DNA of 64,000 nt from Pseudonocardiaceae bacterium (GCA_009379815.1 WHSY01000011.1:1-64000), one strand, 5' to 3'. Counted from the stretch's first letter, positions 47,158 to 58,199 are shown. The notes: generated from the sequence alone by a model not told the origin. Translations and numbers: made by a program.

Positions 47158-48128
47158 CAGCCCGCCTCCCCGGTAGCGGCCAGCAGGCGCGAGCGCACCG
47201 CGGCGGCCAGTGATTCCGGTTCGATGACCACGGCATCCGGCCCGTGCCCGGCGATCCACCGCGCCGCCACGTCGGTCGCGGGCAGCTCCACCGCCACCAG
47301 GTCGCCGCCGACCCCGTCGAGTGCGAGCCTGCCCAGCACGCGCGCCTGCCGGCGCAGCCCGTGCGCGTGACCATCGGCCAGCCACAGCCGCGCGGTGTGC
47401 GACACCGCGGGAGGCTCCGCGGAGCCGGACACGATCTCGAGCAGGTCGACCTCCTCGGGGCGGCGCACCGCACCGGCGGGCCCGATCGTGCGAACCGGGC
47501 CGACGATCCTCGACACCCGGAAGCAGCGGGTGGCGCCGCGGTCCCGGTCATGCCCGGCGACGTACCAGCGACCCCGCCACGACACCACGCCCCACGGCTC
47601 CAGGGTGCGCGCGGCGGGCTCGGCCGCGGGATGCCTGCGGTGGCTGAAACCGACCACCCGGCCGGCCTGCACGGCGGAGATCAGCGGGGTCAGCGCCGGT
47701 TCGGCCGCCCGGACCCGGGGCTCCACCGCCGGGACGGGCACCGCGTCGACGTCCACCCCGGCGGCCCGGAGCTTGTGCAGCGCGCCCTGCGCGGCCCCGG
47801 CCAGCTGCGGGGAGTCCCACAACCGCGCCGCCAGGGCGACCGCGGCCGCCTCATCGGGCTCGAGATCGATGTCGGGCAGCTCGTAGTCCCGCCGCGCGAT
47901 CCGGTAGCCCTCGGCGACCTCGAGGCCCGCGACGCCGGTCTCCAGCGGCACCCCGAGGTCGCGCAGCTCGGCCTTGTCGCGCTCGAACATCCGGAAGTAC
48001 GCCTCGTCGGAGGGAGCGTCGGCGTAGCCGGGAACGATCCGCCGGATCCGCTCGGCGGTGAGGTACTGCCGGGTGGACAGCAGGCACAGCACCAGGTTCA
48101 CCAGGCGCTCGGCGCGGGCGGATGACAC
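47157..48128 (-). CDS. pafB: WYL-domain transcriptional regulator PafB
   Basis: The 323-aa protein has an N-terminal HTH (ERLVNLVLCLLSTRQYLTAE, IRRIVPGYADAPS), a WYL domain (GVVSWRGRWYVAGHDRDRGA, RCFRVSRIVG) and a C-terminal WCX domain. It works as a heterodimer with PafC in a DNA-damage response in mycobacteria. It is the first gene of the minus-strand run and is divergent from the oxidoreductase at 48287. A small hairpin (CCGGTG...CACCGG) lies in the intergenic region. Confidence 0.92.
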   Translation of the reverse strand: MSSARAERLVNLVLCLLSTRQYLTAERIRRIVPGYADAPSDEAYFRMFERDKAELRDLGVPLETGVAGLEVAEGYRIARRDYELPDIDLEPDEAAAVALAARLWDSPQLAGAAQGALHKLRAAGVDVDAVPVPAVEPRVRAAEPALTPLISAVQAGRVVGFSHRRHPAAEPAARTLEPWGVVSWRGRWYVAGHDRDRGATRCFRVSRIVGPVRTIGPAGAVRRPEEVDLLEIVSGSAEPPAVSHTARLWLADGHAHGLRRQARVLGRLALDGVGGDLVAVELPATDVAARWIAGHGPDAVVIEPESLAAAVRSRLLAATGEAG

Positions 48129-48286
48129 GGGGGCAGCTTAGGTCGTGAGCGCTGTCCGGTGTGGGAGCACCGGAAAGCCGGCAGCTCGACCGCCACGCCA
48201 CCCGGAACGCGCGCGGTGCCCGCACGTGCGGCGGGTCGACACGGGATCCGTCACCGGGTCATGCTGACCGGACGTTGGAGGTGAGC

Positions 48287-50371
48287 ATGATTCCTGTAGG
48301 CCCGGGGCCTGATTCGACGCGGGTGGTCAAGGCTGCCTGCCCGCACGACTGCCCGGACACCTGCGCCATGCTGGTCACCGTGGATGCCGAGGGCCGGGCG
48401 GTCGGTGTCGGGGGGAACCCGGATCAGCCGGTCACCGCCGGGTTCCTGTGCGGCAAGGTCTCGAACTACCTCGACCGCGTCTACGGTGAAGACCGGCTGC
48501 TGCGCCCGCTGGTCCGCACCGGAGCCAAGGGTCGGCAGGCCTTCCGGGAGGCGAGCTGGGACGAGGCGCTCGACGTCGTCGCCGGCGGGCTGCGGGCGGC
48601 GATCGACCGGCACGGCGCCGAGTCGATCCTGCCGTACAGCTACATGGGCACGATGGGGCTGCTGCAGAGCAACTCCATGAGCGCGCGGGTGATGCACGCG
48701 CTCGGCGCCAGCAAGCTGGTTCGCACGGTGTGCGCGAGCGCCGGCGTCGCCGGGACCGCCGCCACCCAGGGGCAGTCCCCCGAGGTCGACCCGGAGCGCT
48801 TTCCGAACTCCCGGTACGTGCTGTGCTGGGGATGGAACCCACTGTCGACGGCACCTCACCTGTGGCGGCTGATCCTGCAGGCACGCCGGGAGGGCGCCAA
48901 GCTCGTCGTGATCGATCCGTTCCGCAGCCGCACCGCACGGCTGGCCGACGAGCACGTCCGCCCGCTGCCGGGCACCGACGGTGCGCTGGCGCTGGGGATG
49001 ATGCGGGCGCTGCTCGACGGCGAGCTGGTCGACGAGGCGTGGTGCCGCGCGCACACCACCGGTTTCGACGAGCTGTGCGACCGGCTCGACGACTACCCGG
49101 TGGCACGCTGTGCGCAGCTGTGCGGCGTGGACGCCGCCACGATCACCCGCATCGCCGGCGAGTTCGCCACCACGCAGCCCTCGCTGCTGCGGCTCGGAGT
49201 GGGCGCGCAGCGCCATCTCGGAGCCCCGGTCGCCTACCGCACCATCGCCTGCCTGCCCGCCCTGGCCGGGTCCTGGCGCCACGACGGCGGCGGCTTCTCC
49301 TACGTCCCGCTCGCCACCACCACCGCGATCGACCGCACCGCGCTGCAACGGCCCGACCTGCTGCCGCGCGAGGTGCGCAGCATCAACATGTCGCAGCTCG
49401 GGGATGCGTTGACCGATCCGGACCTCGACCCTCCGGTGGCCGCGCTGGTCTGCTGGGGCGCCAACCCCGCCCGGATCGCGCCGGACCAGACCAAGGTGCT
49501 GGCGGGGCTGGGCCGCGAGGACCTGTTCACCGTCGCGATCGAGCAGGTCATGACCGACACCGCGGCGCACGCCGACGTGGTGCTGCCCGCCACCACCCAA
49601 CTCGAGCACCTCGACGCGGTGCCCTCCTGGGGCCACCACTACGTGACGTGGAACGAGCCCGCGATCGCCCCGTGCGGGCAGGCCAAACCCAACACCGAGA
49701 TCTTCCGTTTGATCGCGGCGCGGTTGGGGCTCGACGACCCGTGCTTCGCCGAGACCGACGAGCAGATGCTCGCCGCGGCCCTCGCCGACGAGCCGGGTGG
49801 TGTCGGCCTGCCCGAGCTCCGTGACCGGGGCTTCGTCAAGATCGACCTCGGTCAGGGGGCAGCACCGCACGCCGAGGGACACTTCCCCACCGACGACGGC
49901 AAGCTTGCGCTGCACGCGCCCGCACTGGCCCGGCGCGGCATCGACCCGGTGCCGTTCTACGACCCGCCTGCCGAGGTCGCCGACGCGCAGCTCGCCACCC
50001 GCTTCCCGCTCGCGCTGGTCACGCCGAAGACGCACATGTTCCTGAACTCGACGTTCGCCGACCAGCACCGGCAGCATCGGGCCCATCCCGAACCGTTCGT
50101 CGTGATCCACCCCGAGGACGCCCGGCCGCGGGGAATCGGCGACGGGCAGCAGGTGCGGGTGTTCAATGACCGCGGCTCGTTCGTCATGACGGCACGGGTC
50201 TGCGACGACACCCGGCCGGGTGTGGCGACGGCGCCCATGGGGTGGTGGAGTCGCGACCACGCCGACGGGCTGGGCGGGCAGGCCACGACCTCGCAGCGGC
50301 TCACCACCCTGGCCGCCGCGCCGATCTTCAACGACAATCGCGTCGAGATCGCGACCGTGCCCGCCGGGTAG
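48287..50371 (+). CDS. Molybdopterin-dependent oxidoreductase (formate-dehydrogenase-like)
   Basis: The 694-aa protein begins VKAACPHDCPDTCAMLVTV, then FLCGKVSNYLDRVY: the four Cys that bind an N-terminal [4Fe-4S] cluster. The MoCo-bisPGD domains follow (LCWGWNPLSTAPHLW, LVVIDPFRSRTA, LPGTDGALALGMM) and a C-terminal barrel. There is no twin-Arg signal, so it is cytosolic. No partner subunit or maturation gene is next to it. ATG 48287 lies behind GGAGGTGAGC. The substrate is not evident. Confidence 0.85.
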   Translation: MIPVGPGPDSTRVVKAACPHDCPDTCAMLVTVDAEGRAVGVGGNPDQPVTAGFLCGKVSNYLDRVYGEDRLLRPLVRTGAKGRQAFREASWDEALDVVAGGLRAAIDRHGAESILPYSYMGTMGLLQSNSMSARVMHALGASKLVRTVCASAGVAGTAATQGQSPEVDPERFPNSRYVLCWGWNPLSTAPHLWRLILQARREGAKLVVIDPFRSRTARLADEHVRPLPGTDGALALGMMRALLDGELVDEAWCRAHTTGFDELCDRLDDYPVARCAQLCGVDAATITRIAGEFATTQPSLLRLGVGAQRHLGAPVAYRTIACLPALAGSWRHDGGGFSYVPLATTTAIDRTALQRPDLLPREVRSINMSQLGDALTDPDLDPPVAALVCWGANPARIAPDQTKVLAGLGREDLFTVAIEQVMTDTAAHADVVLPATTQLEHLDAVPSWGHHYVTWNEPAIAPCGQAKPNTEIFRLIAARLGLDDPCFAETDEQMLAAALADEPGGVGLPELRDRGFVKIDLGQGAAPHAEGHFPTDDGKLALHAPALARRGIDPVPFYDPPAEVADAQLATRFPLALVTPKTHMFLNSTFADQHRQHRAHPEPFVVIHPEDARPRGIGDGQQVRVFNDRGSFVMTARVCDDTRPGVATAPMGWWSRDHADGLGGQATTSQRLTTLAAAPIFNDNRVEIATVPAG

Positions 50372-50454
50372 GCACAGTACGTCCGGTCCGGACGCGACCG
50401 CCGCTGGCCGCAGGGCTTGCGGCACGTACTCCCCCATGTCAGGAGATCACCGAG

Positions 50455-50850
50455 ATGGCCGACTTCCCTCCGATCACCCATATCGCCGTGACCGTCACGG
50501 ACCTCGCGGTGAGTCGCCCGTGGTACGGGCGACTGTTCGGATCCGAGCCGGTGCTCGACGAGGACGCCGGCGCGTTTCACCATGCCGTGTTCGCGCTGGG
50601 TTCGGGCACCCTGTTCGGCCTGCACACCCATCCGGCCGGCGATACCGGCGTCCGGTTCGACGAGCGCAACTCCGGCCTGGACCACGTCGCGTTCGGCTGC
50701 GCGAGCCGGACGGAGCTCGAGCAGTGGGCGAGGCACCTCGACGAGCTGGGCATCGAGCACGGTGGTGTGGTCGACGCGCACTACGGGTCCGGCCTGTCCT
50801 TCCGCGACCCCGACAACGTCGCACTCGAGTTCTTCGCCCCCCCGTCCTGA
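50455..50850 (+). CDS. VOC (glyoxalase/bleomycin-resistance fold) protein
   Basis: The 131-aa protein has two beta-alpha-beta-beta-beta modules: THIAVTVTDLAVSRPWYGRLFG and LDHVAFGCASRTELEQWARHL. Candidate metal ligands are His in HIAVTV, His in LDHVAF and Glu in NVALEFFAP. It is probably a metal-dependent lyase, isomerase or dioxygenase of small molecules; the exact reaction cannot be told. It follows the molybdopterin enzyme by 83 bp. Confidence 0.83.
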   Translation: MADFPPITHIAVTVTDLAVSRPWYGRLFGSEPVLDEDAGAFHHAVFALGSGTLFGLHTHPAGDTGVRFDERNSGLDHVAFGCASRTELEQWARHLDELGIEHGGVVDAHYGSGLSFRDPDNVALEFFAPPS

Positions 50851-50869
50851 ACCCGCCCCCGTCCGGCGC

Positions 50870-50920
50870 TGAGTGGCTCGTGAGCGTCCCCGGCACTCGG
50901 TCGCCGGGAAAACCCACTCA
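50870..50920. terminator. Compound hairpin between VOC gene and pafA
   Basis: TGAGTGG at 50870-50876 pairs with CCACTCA at 50914-50920; inside, TCCCCGGC and GCCGGGA pair with one bulge. It lies between convergent genes, and the outer arm belongs to the GTGAGTGG hairpin group seen at 24459 and 63224. Confidence 0.6.
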
Positions 50921-50937
50921 CCGGGGTCGCAGCCACG

Positions 50938-52296
50938 TCACAGCGAGGCGATGAGCCGGTCGACCCGCTCGTCGACAGCGCGGAACGGGTCCTTGCACAG
51001 CACGGTGCGCTGCGCCTGGTCGTTGAGCTTGAGGTGCACCCAGTCGACGGTGAAGTCTCGCCCGGCTGCCTGGGCGGCGGCGATGAAGTCGCCTCGCAGC
51101 TTCGCCCTCGTGCTCGGCGGCGGGGTGTCCTTGGCCGCCTCGATCTCCCCGTCGTCGGTGACCCGGTCGACCAGGTCCTTGCGCTGCAGCAGGTCGAACA
51201 GGCCGCGGCCACGCCGGATGTCGTGGTAGGCGAGGTCGACCTGCGCGACCCGGGGGTTGGCCAGGTCGAGCCCGCTGCGGGAACGGTAACGCTCCACGAG
51301 GCGGTGCTTGATCGCCCAGTCGATCTCCCGGTCGATCAGGCTCAGGTCGTGGTGCTCGACCGCGTCGAGGGTGCGGCCCCACAGTTCGACCACGCGGTCG
51401 GTGACGGGGTCCGAGCCACGGCGGGCGATGTGCTCCACCGCGCGGGCGTGGTACTCGCGCTGGATGTCCAGCGCGGACGCCTCCCGCCCGCCTGCCAGCC
51501 GGACCGGCCGTCTGCCGGTGAGGTCGTGGCTGATCTCCCGGATGGCCCGGATCGGGTTGTCGAGCGTGAAGTCCCGGAACGCGACCCCGTCCTCGACCAT
51601 CTCGAGCACGAGGTTCGCCGTGCCCACCTTGAGCAGGGTGGTGACCTCGGACATGTTCGAGTCGCCGACGATGACGTGCAGCCGCCGGTAGCGCTCGGCG
51701 TCGGCGTGTGGCTCGTCACGGGTGTTGATGATGGGGCGCGACCGGGTCGTCGCCGACGACACGCCCTCCCAGATGTGCTCGGCGCGCTGCGAGAGGCAGT
51801 AGACGGCGCCGCGAGGAGTCTGCAGCACTTTGCCGGCACCGGCGATGAGCTGTCGGGTGACCAGGAAGGGCAGCAGCACGTCGGCGATCCGGGAGAACTC
51901 GCCGGCACGGGCCACCAGGTAGTTCTCGTGGCAGCCGTAGGAGTTGCCCGCGGAGTCGGTGTTGTTCTTGAACAGGAAGATGTCGCCGCCGATGCCCTCG
52001 TCGCCGAGCCGCCGCTCGGCGTCGACCAGCAAGTCCTCGAGGATGCGCTCGCCGGCCTTGTCGTGGGTCACGAGCTGGATCAGGTCGTCACACTCCGCCG
52101 TGGCGTACTCCGGGTGGGAGCCGACATCGAGATAGAGGCGGGACCCGTTGCGCAGGAACACGTTGGAGCTGCGCCCCCACGACACCACCCGGCGGAACAG
52201 GTAGCGGGCCACCTCGTCGGGTGACAACCGCCGCTGCCCGTGGAAGGTACAGGTGACCCCGAACTCGGTCTCGACACCGAAGATCCGACGCTGCAT
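50938..52296 (-). CDS. pafA: Pup-protein ligase PafA
   Basis: The 452-aa enzyme attaches Pup through its C-terminal Glu to substrate lysines. The start [20 protein letters not shown] carries the Mg-binding Glu of the glutamine-synthetase-like fold; [20 protein letters not shown] and [20 protein letters not shown] are catalytic-site blocks. Unlike Dop it lacks the Dop loop. It is convergent with the VOC gene and downstream of prcA. Confidence 0.95.
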   Translation of the reverse strand: MQRRIFGVETEFGVTCTFHGQRRLSPDEVARYLFRRVVSWGRSSNVFLRNGSRLYLDVGSHPEYATAECDDLIQLVTHDKAGERILEDLLVDAERRLGDEGIGGDIFLFKNNTDSAGNSYGCHENYLVARAGEFSRIADVLLPFLVTRQLIAGAGKVLQTPRGAVYCLSQRAEHIWEGVSSATTRSRPIINTRDEPHADAERYRRLHVIVGDSNMSEVTTLLKVGTANLVLEMVEDGVAFRDFTLDNPIRAIREISHDLTGRRPVRLAGGREASALDIQREYHARAVEHIARRGSDPVTDRVVELWGRTLDAVEHHDLSLIDREIDWAIKHRLVERYRSRSGLDLANPRVAQVDLAYHDIRRGRGLFDLLQRKDLVDRVTDDGEIEAAKDTPPPSTRAKLRGDFIAAAQAAGRDFTVDWVHLKLNDQAQRTVLCKDPFRAVDERVDRLIASL

Positions 52297-52487
52297 GGCC
52301 CCCAGCGTAAGCTCCGCAGCGCGTTCCGGGAGCGCTCATGTGGGCTGCTCGGTGCCGGAGCAGCTGCACCGTACCGGTCGTGAGGGCAACCGCGCCGACC
52401 GTGACCTGGTGTGTCGCAGCTGCGAACTCGCTGCATCGGACAGCGGTGCGGGCCCGAATTTCTCACCCCGAGCCGCGGGCCGCTGCG

Positions 52488-53303
52488 TCAGCCCTGGCCG
52501 TCGCCCGTCGGCTCGCTGCCACCCGGGTCGGGCGTGTCGTCGCCCGAGGACCCGGCTGCGCCCTGGCCGGTGTCGAGCATCGCGGTCAGGGCGGCGCCGG
52601 TGATCCTGCGGAAGGCGCGCAACGGCCGGTTGCGGTCGAGCACCGCGACCTCCAACTGCCCCAGGCCCAGAGTCCGGGACGCCCCTCCGTTGGCGGCCGA
52701 ACCGGCCGATGCGGTCCCGCTCGTCCCGCCCGGTCCGGCGGTGCCGAGCGCAGCCACCGCCACCCGGACCGCCTCGCCGGTCTCCATCCCGTAACGGAAG
52801 GAGTCCTTCATCGCGGCGGAGATGGCGTCGGCCTGGCCACCCATCACCACGAAGTTCGGCTCGTCGCCGATCGAGCCGTCGTAGGTCAGGTGGTAGAGCT
52901 GGTCGGAGTCGGAGTCGGCGCCCACCTCGGCCACGCACAGCTCCACCTCGTAGGGCTTCTGCTGCTCCGAGAAGATCGTGCCCAGCGTCTGCGCGTAGAC
53001 GTTGGCCAGCGCGCGCCCGGTGACGTCACGACGGTCGTAGGAGTAACCGCGCACGTCGGCCACCCGGATGCCTGCCACGCGAAGGTTCTCGAACTCGTTG
53101 TAGCGCCCGACGGCGGCGAAGCCGATCCGGTCATAGATCTCGGAGACCTTGTGCAGCGCGGTGGACGGGTTCTCGGCCACGAACAGCACCCCGCCGGTGT
53201 AGGTGAGCACCACGACGCTACGACCTCGGGCGATGCCCTTGCGGGCGAGTTCCGAACGGTCCCGCATGACCTGTTCGGCCGAGGCGTAGAACGGCATCGT
53301 CAC
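52488..53303 (-). CDS. prcA: 20S proteasome alpha subunit
   Basis: The 271-aa protein forms the outer rings and gate of the 20S core. The N-terminus [20 protein letters not shown] and [19 protein letters not shown] are typical. It has no catalytic Thr. The last 45 residues are a Gly/Thr/Pro-rich tail not needed for the fold. GTG 53303 or ATG 53297 may be the start. It lies 60 bp downstream of prcB, with a short tandem duplication (GGGGTGTGTCAGCC) in between. Confidence 0.94.
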   Translation of the reverse strand: MTMPFYASAEQVMRDRSELARKGIARGRSVVVLTYTGGVLFVAENPSTALHKVSEIYDRIGFAAVGRYNEFENLRVAGIRVADVRGYSYDRRDVTGRALANVYAQTLGTIFSEQQKPYEVELCVAEVGADSDSDQLYHLTYDGSIGDEPNFVVMGGQADAISAAMKDSFRYGMETGEAVRVAVAALGTAGPGGTSGTASAGSAANGGASRTLGLGQLEVAVLDRNRPLRAFRRITGAALTAMLDTGQGAAGSSGDDTPDPGGSEPTGDGQG

Positions 53304-53363
53304 GGCGGGACCTCATTCTCGACGTCGACTTCGGGTTTCGGGGTGTGTCAGCCACGGGGTGTG

Positions 53364-54224
53364 TCAGCCCCCGGGCTTGTCGCGCCGCCCGGCGATCACG
53401 GCCTCCGCGATCTGCTCGGTGGCCTCCTCGGGGAGCTCGACCGCCCCGTCAGCGGCGTTGATGGTGACCACGGTCGGATAGATGCGCCGGACGGTGTCCG
53501 GGCCGCCGGTGGCGGTGTCGTCGTCTGCCGCGTCATAGAGCGCCTCGATCGTGTTGCGCACGGCGGTCGCCTGATCGTGGTTCGGCTCGTGCAACTTCTT
53601 CAGCGCAGAACGAGCGAACAGCGAGCCGGAGCCCACCGCGTGGTAGCCGATGGTCTCCTCGTAGCGACCTCCGACGACGTCGAAGGAGACGATGCGCCCG
53701 GCGCGGTCCGGGTCTGACGCATCGAGGTCGAAGCCTGCGAACAGCGGCACCGCCGCCAACCCCTGCAGGGCTGCCCCGAGGTTGCCCCGGACCATGCTCG
53801 CGAGCTTGTTCGCCTTCCCGTCCAGCGTCAGCGACACGCCCTCGATCTTCTCGTAGTGCTGCAGCTCGACGGCGAACAGCCGCACCATCTCCACCGCGAC
53901 ACCGGCCGAACCCGCGACGCCGGCGGCGGAGTAGTCATCGACGACGAAGACCTTCTCGGTGTCGCGCTGGGCGATGAGGTTGCCCATGGTCGCGCGGCGG
54001 TCGCCGGCGATCACCACCCCGCCGGAGAAGGTCACGGCGACGATCGTCGTGCCATGCGGCGCTTGGGCACTCACGTCACGGCCTGCCTCCCCCGCGCCGA
54101 AGCGCCCCGGTAGCAGTTCGGGGACCGCCGCGGAGAGGAACTCCGTGAAGGACGAGGATCCCGCCGTGAAGTAGTGCGCTGGAAGGGCCGCACCCGGGTA
54201 CGACCGGGCCGTGGACTGCTCCAT
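53364..54224 (-). CDS. prcB: 20S proteasome beta subunit (catalytic)
   Basis: The 286-aa precursor has a 58-residue propeptide ending in PHG; cleavage exposes Thr59 ([11 protein letters not shown]) as nucleophile. The Asp/Lys partners lie in [10 protein letters not shown] and the [10 protein letters not shown] segment, and [13 protein letters not shown] is conserved. It degrades pupylated proteins with PrcA and ARC. It starts at ATG 54224, 51 bp after pup. Confidence 0.95.
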   Translation of the reverse strand: MEQSTARSYPGAALPAHYFTAGSSSFTEFLSAAVPELLPGRFGAGEAGRDVSAQAPHGTTIVAVTFSGGVVIAGDRRATMGNLIAQRDTEKVFVVDDYSAAGVAGSAGVAVEMVRLFAVELQHYEKIEGVSLTLDGKANKLASMVRGNLGAALQGLAAVPLFAGFDLDASDPDRAGRIVSFDVVGGRYEETIGYHAVGSGSLFARSALKKLHEPNHDQATAVRNTIEALYDAADDDTATGGPDTVRRIYPTVVTINAADGAVELPEEATEQIAEAVIAGRRDKPGG

Positions 54225-54275
54225 CGGGGGTGTCTTTCTCCTCGTTGCCGACGGTTGTGTGCGTGTCGCGGGCGG

Positions 54276-54470
54276 CTACTCGCCGCCCTTCTGGACGTAG
54301 GCGCGCACGAAGTCCTCGGCGTTCTCCTCGAGGACGTCATCGATCTCGTCGAGGATCGCGTCCACGTCCTCGCCGAGCTTCTCACGCCGGTCCTGACCGC
54401 CGGCAGCGCCCTCGCCGTTGTCCTCGTCGCCGTCGCCGCCGCCTTGCCGCTGTGCCTTCTCCTGTGACAT
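54276..54470 (-). CDS. pup: Prokaryotic ubiquitin-like protein Pup
   Basis: The 64-aa disordered protein is rich in Gly, Asp and Glu, with the ARC-binding helix LGEDVDAILDEIDDVLEENA in the C-terminal half, then AEDFVRAYVQKGGE. It ends in Glu rather than Gln, so it is ready for PafA without Dop deamidation. It lies between dop and prcB in the standard order. Confidence 0.95.
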   Translation of the reverse strand: MSQEKAQRQGGGDGDEDNGEGAAGGQDRREKLGEDVDAILDEIDDVLEENAEDFVRAYVQKGGE

Positions 54471-54561
54471 CTCGCCTCCTGCTCAGACCATCGTCACTCC
54501 GGAGTCACTTCCGCACCATACCCAGCAAACCCGACCGGCGCCGGTACACCGGCAGGGTCGA

Positions 54562-56064
54562 TCAACCACGCGTGATCGCGTCCACCAGTTCCTGTGCACT
54601 GGCAGACGCCTCGATCAGCGCCCCGACGTGTGACCGCGTGCCGCGCAACGGCTCCAACGTGGGGATCCGTACCAGCGATTCCCGGCCGAGGTCGAAGATG
54701 ACCGAATCCCAGGACGCCGCGGCCACCTCCGCCGGGTAGCGCTCCAGGCACCGGCCCCGGAAGTAGGCCCTGGTGTCCTCCGGGGGAGAGCTGACAGCCG
54801 AGAGCACCTCCTCCTCGGTCACGAGGCGCTTCATCGATCCCCGCGTCACCAGCCGGTTGTACAGGCCCTTGGCCAGCCGCACGTCGGAGTACTGCAGGTC
54901 GACCATGTGCAGCCGGGGTGCGGCCCAGCCGAGCCCGTCGCGCGACCGGTAGCCCTCGAGCAGCTGCAGCTTCGCCGGCCAGTCGAGCCGGTCGGCGCAC
55001 TCGGCCGGGTCACGTCCCAGCGCGTCGAGCACCTCACCCCAGGTGCGCAGCACGTCGCCCGAGGTTTCGTCCGGCTCACCCTCGCGCGCGAAGAAGGCGG
55101 CCACCCGCTCGTGGTAGGCGCGTTGCAGGTCCAGGCCGGTGTAGCGGTTCCCGCCCGAGAGCTCCACCCTCGCCTTCAGCGACGGATCGTGACTGATCGT
55201 GTGCACAGCGCGTACGGGCTCGGCCAGCCGCAGGTCGTCGAACCGCTCACCGGCCTCGATGAGGTCCAGTACGAGCGCGGTGGTGCCGACCTTGAGGTAG
55301 GTGGAGTACTCCGCGAGGTTCGCGTCGCCGATGATGACGTGTAGCCGACGATACTTGTCGGCATCGGCATGCGGCTCGTCGCGGGTGTTGATGATGCCTC
55401 GCTTGAGCGTGGTCTCGAGCCCGACCTCGACCTCGATGTAGTCGGCGCGCTGCGACAGCTGGAACCCGGCCTCCTCTCCCGCGGTGCCGATGCCCACCCT
55501 GCCCGAGCCGCACACCACCTGGCGGGAGGCGAAGAACGGGATGAGTCCGGAGGCCACCGCGGTGAACGGCGTCGAGCGTGCCATCAGGTAGTTCTCGTGC
55601 GTGCCGTAGGAGGCGCCCTTGCCGTCGATGTTGTTCTTGTAGAGCTGGAAGGCCGGCTGGTCGGGCACGGTCCGCGCCCGCAGCGCCGCCTCCTCCATGA
55701 TCCGCTCGCCCGCCTTGTCCCACACCACGGCGTCCCGCGGGTTGGTGACCTCCGGCGCGGAGAACTCCGGGTGGGCGTGGTCGACGTAGAGCCGGGCCCC
55801 GTTGGTGAGGATGACGTTGGCCGCGCCGAGGTCGTCGAGTTCGGGGTCCTGCTGCGTCAGCCCGCTCTCACCGAGGTCGAAGCCACGGACGTCGCGCAGC
55901 GGCGACTCCACCTCGTAGTCCCAGCGTGCCCGCTTCGCGCGCGGCAATTCCGCGGCCGCGGCGTAGGCGAGCACGACCTGGGTGGAGGTGAGGACGGGGT
56001 TGGCGGAGGAGTCCCCCGGGACGGCGATGCCGTACTCCACCTCGGTACCCATGATCCGGCGCAT
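54562..56064 (-). CDS. dop: Pup deamidase/depupylase Dop
   Basis: The 500-aa protein is the PafA paralogue that removes Pup from substrates. [20 protein letters not shown] carries the Mg-binding Glu, [15 protein letters not shown] is the Dop-specific loop, and [20 protein letters not shown] is shared with PafA. Since Pup already ends in Glu, only the depupylase activity should be needed. ATG 56064 gives [15 protein letters not shown] 56052 is possible. Confidence 0.94.
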   Translation of the reverse strand: MRRIMGTEVEYGIAVPGDSSANPVLTSTQVVLAYAAAAELPRAKRARWDYEVESPLRDVRGFDLGESGLTQQDPELDDLGAANVILTNGARLYVDHAHPEFSAPEVTNPRDAVVWDKAGERIMEEAALRARTVPDQPAFQLYKNNIDGKGASYGTHENYLMARSTPFTAVASGLIPFFASRQVVCGSGRVGIGTAGEEAGFQLSQRADYIEVEVGLETTLKRGIINTRDEPHADADKYRRLHVIIGDANLAEYSTYLKVGTTALVLDLIEAGERFDDLRLAEPVRAVHTISHDPSLKARVELSGGNRYTGLDLQRAYHERVAAFFAREGEPDETSGDVLRTWGEVLDALGRDPAECADRLDWPAKLQLLEGYRSRDGLGWAAPRLHMVDLQYSDVRLAKGLYNRLVTRGSMKRLVTEEEVLSAVSSPPEDTRAYFRGRCLERYPAEVAAASWDSVIFDLGRESLVRIPTLEPLRGTRSHVGALIEASASAQELVDAITRG

Positions 56065-56173
56065 GCCCACGAGCCTACGGGCCGCGAACCGCCCATCGCG
56101 CCCGCGAGTGGCCCTGCACGACCTTGCACGGCGGGGCACGACCGGGCACGGCCGGGTTCCGGGGCCGCGAGGC

Positions 56174-56241
56174 GGCCCTTCGCCTCACCGGATGAGGCAA
56201 GGGCCACCTTCGTAGCGCGGGAGGGGCTGCGAAGAGCCCCT
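56174..56241 (-). terminator. Two hairpins downstream of arc
   Basis: GGCCCTT-C-GCCTCA at 56174-56187 pairs with TGAGGCAAGGGCC at 56193-56205 with one bulged base. A second stem, AGGGGCT/AGCCCCT, spans 56222-56241. They lie between the arc stop and the dop start and would end arc transcripts, leaving dop to its own promoter. No T-tract. Confidence 0.6.
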
Positions 56242-56256
56242 TCGCGGCACGGGCGG

Positions 56257-58062
56257 TTACAGGTACTGGCCGGTGTTGGTCGCCGTGTCGATCGCCCGGC
56301 CGGAATCGGCGTTCTTGCCGGTCACGAGGGTGCGGATGTAGACGATCCGCTCACCCTTCTTGCCGGAGATGCGCGCCCAGTCGTCCGGGTTGGTGGTGTT
56401 GGGCAGGTCCTCGTTCTCCGCGAACTCGTCGACGATCGCGTCGAGCAGGTGGTTCATCCGCAGGCCGGGCTGGCCGGTCTCGAGCACCGACTTGATCGCG
56501 GCCTTCTTCGCCCGGTCGACGATGTTCTGCACCATCGCGCCGGAGTTGAAGTCCCGGAAGTAGAGGACCTCCTTGTCACCGTTGGCGTAGGTGACCTCGA
56601 GGAACCGGTTGTCCTCGCTCTCGGCGTACATCCGCTCGACAGTGCCCTGGATCATCGCCTGCACGCAGGCCTGGGCGTCGCCGCCGAACTCCGCGAGATC
56701 GTCGGCGTGCAGCGGCAGCGACGTCGTGAGGTACTTCGAGAAGACGTCCTTGGCCGCCTCGGCGTCCGGCCGCTCGATCTTGATCTTCACGTCCAGCCGG
56801 CCCGGACGCAGGATCGCCGGATCGATCATGTCCTCGCGGTTGGATGCGCCGATGACGATGACGTTCTCCAGGCCCTCCACGCCGTCGATCTCGGACAGCA
56901 GCTGCGGGACGATGGTCGTCTCCACGTCGGAGGACACCCCTGACCCGCGGGTACGGAAGATCGAGTCCATCTCGTCGAAGAACACGATCACCGGAGTGCC
57001 CTCGGAGGCCTTCTCCCTGGCCCGTTGGAAGATCAGCCGGATGTGCCGCTCGGTCTCGCCGACGAACTTGTTCAGCAGCTCCGGGCCCTTGATGTTGAGG
57101 AAGTAGCTCTTGGCGTTGTCGGCGTCGTCGTCGCCCTCGCCGCGGGCCAGCGCGACCTTCTTGGCCAGCGAGTTGGCCACCGCCTTGGCGATGAGCGTCT
57201 TACCGCAGCCGGGCGGGCCGTAGAGCAGCACGCCCTTGGGCGGGCGCAGCTCGTAGGTGCGGAACAGGTCGGCGTGCAGGAACGGCAGTTCCACCGCGTC
57301 ACGGATCTGCTCGATCTGATTGCCCAGGCCGCCGATGTCGTGGTAGCCCACATCGGGCACCTCCTCGAGGACGAGGTCTTCGACCTCGGCCTTGGGCACC
57401 CGCTCGTATGCGTAGCCCGCCTTGGTGTCGACGAGCAGGGAGTCGCCGGACTTGAGCACCACCGCATCGTCGGTCAGGTCCTCGGGCCGGGGCGCCAGCG
57501 GTTCGGACAGCCATACCACCCGCTCCTCGTCGGCGTGCCCGATGACCAGCGCCCGTTGCCCGCCGTCGAGCACCTCGCGCAGCGTGCAGATCTCGCCCGT
57601 CGCCTCGTAGCTGCCGGCCTCGACCACCGTGAGCGCCTCGTTGAGCCGCACGCTCTGGCCGCGTCGCAGCTCCGCGGTCTCGACCGCGGGGGAGACCGCG
57701 ACGCGCATCCGACGGCCGGAGGTGAATACGTCGACGGTGCCGTCCTCGAAATTGTCGAGGAACACGCCGTAGCCACTCGGTGGCTGGGCCAGGCGGTCGA
57801 CCTCCTCGCGCAGCGAGAGCAGCTGACTGCGCGCGTCACGCAGCGTCTCGACCAGCTTGGTGTTTCGCTCGGTGAGCTGCGTCACCGAGGCGGACGCCTC
57901 GGCCAGCCGTTCCTCGAGCAGCCGGACGTGGCGCGGGGACTCGGTGAGCCTGCGCCGTAGTAGCGCCACCTCGTCCTCGAGCATCCTGATCTGGGCGGTC
58001 GTGTCGGGGTCCTCGCCCCCCCGACCCCCGTCGGGCCGGCCGCCGGGATGATCGTGCTGCAT
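56257..58062 (-). CDS. arc: Proteasome-associated AAA ATPase ARC/Mpa
   Basis: The 601-aa ATPase binds Pup, unfolds substrates and feeds the 20S core. An N-terminal coiled coil (about 25-80) is followed by two OB folds and the AAA domain with Walker [14 protein letters not shown] (about 279) and Walker [13 protein letters not shown]. The arginine-finger region reads [11 protein letters not shown]. The protein ends in GQYL, the penultimate Tyr being the proteasome-docking residue. ATG 58062 is preceded by GGAGGAGG; the longer open frame is spurious. Confidence 0.95.
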   Translation of the reverse strand: MQHDHPGGRPDGGRGGEDPDTTAQIRMLEDEVALLRRRLTESPRHVRLLEERLAEASASVTQLTERNTKLVETLRDARSQLLSLREEVDRLAQPPSGYGVFLDNFEDGTVDVFTSGRRMRVAVSPAVETAELRRGQSVRLNEALTVVEAGSYEATGEICTLREVLDGGQRALVIGHADEERVVWLSEPLAPRPEDLTDDAVVLKSGDSLLVDTKAGYAYERVPKAEVEDLVLEEVPDVGYHDIGGLGNQIEQIRDAVELPFLHADLFRTYELRPPKGVLLYGPPGCGKTLIAKAVANSLAKKVALARGEGDDDADNAKSYFLNIKGPELLNKFVGETERHIRLIFQRAREKASEGTPVIVFFDEMDSIFRTRGSGVSSDVETTIVPQLLSEIDGVEGLENVIVIGASNREDMIDPAILRPGRLDVKIKIERPDAEAAKDVFSKYLTTSLPLHADDLAEFGGDAQACVQAMIQGTVERMYAESEDNRFLEVTYANGDKEVLYFRDFNSGAMVQNIVDRAKKAAIKSVLETGQPGLRMNHLLDAIVDEFAENEDLPNTTNPDDWARISGKKGERIVYIRTLVTGKNADSGRAIDTATNTGQYL

Positions 58063-58199
58063 GACGGCACCTCCTCCCGTGCTGTGTCTCGACCCACCAC
58101 GGTACGGGAGAAGACGCATTCTCGTGAGATGTCGAGGGCGGTACCGGCGCGTTGTCCGGGGGTGAACAACGTCACGGGCGGCGCGACGAACGCGTCGAG

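Noticed and set aside
48251-50437. 728-aa open frame antisense to the molybdopterin oxidoreductase
   Set aside because: The sense strand has clear Fe-S and MoCo motifs; the antisense frame shows only low-complexity Gly/Val/Arg sequence.
53336-53370. Tandem GGGGTGTGTCAGCC repeat between prcA and prcB as a regulatory element
   Set aside because: It is two copies spanning the prcB stop codon and looks like a simple short duplication.
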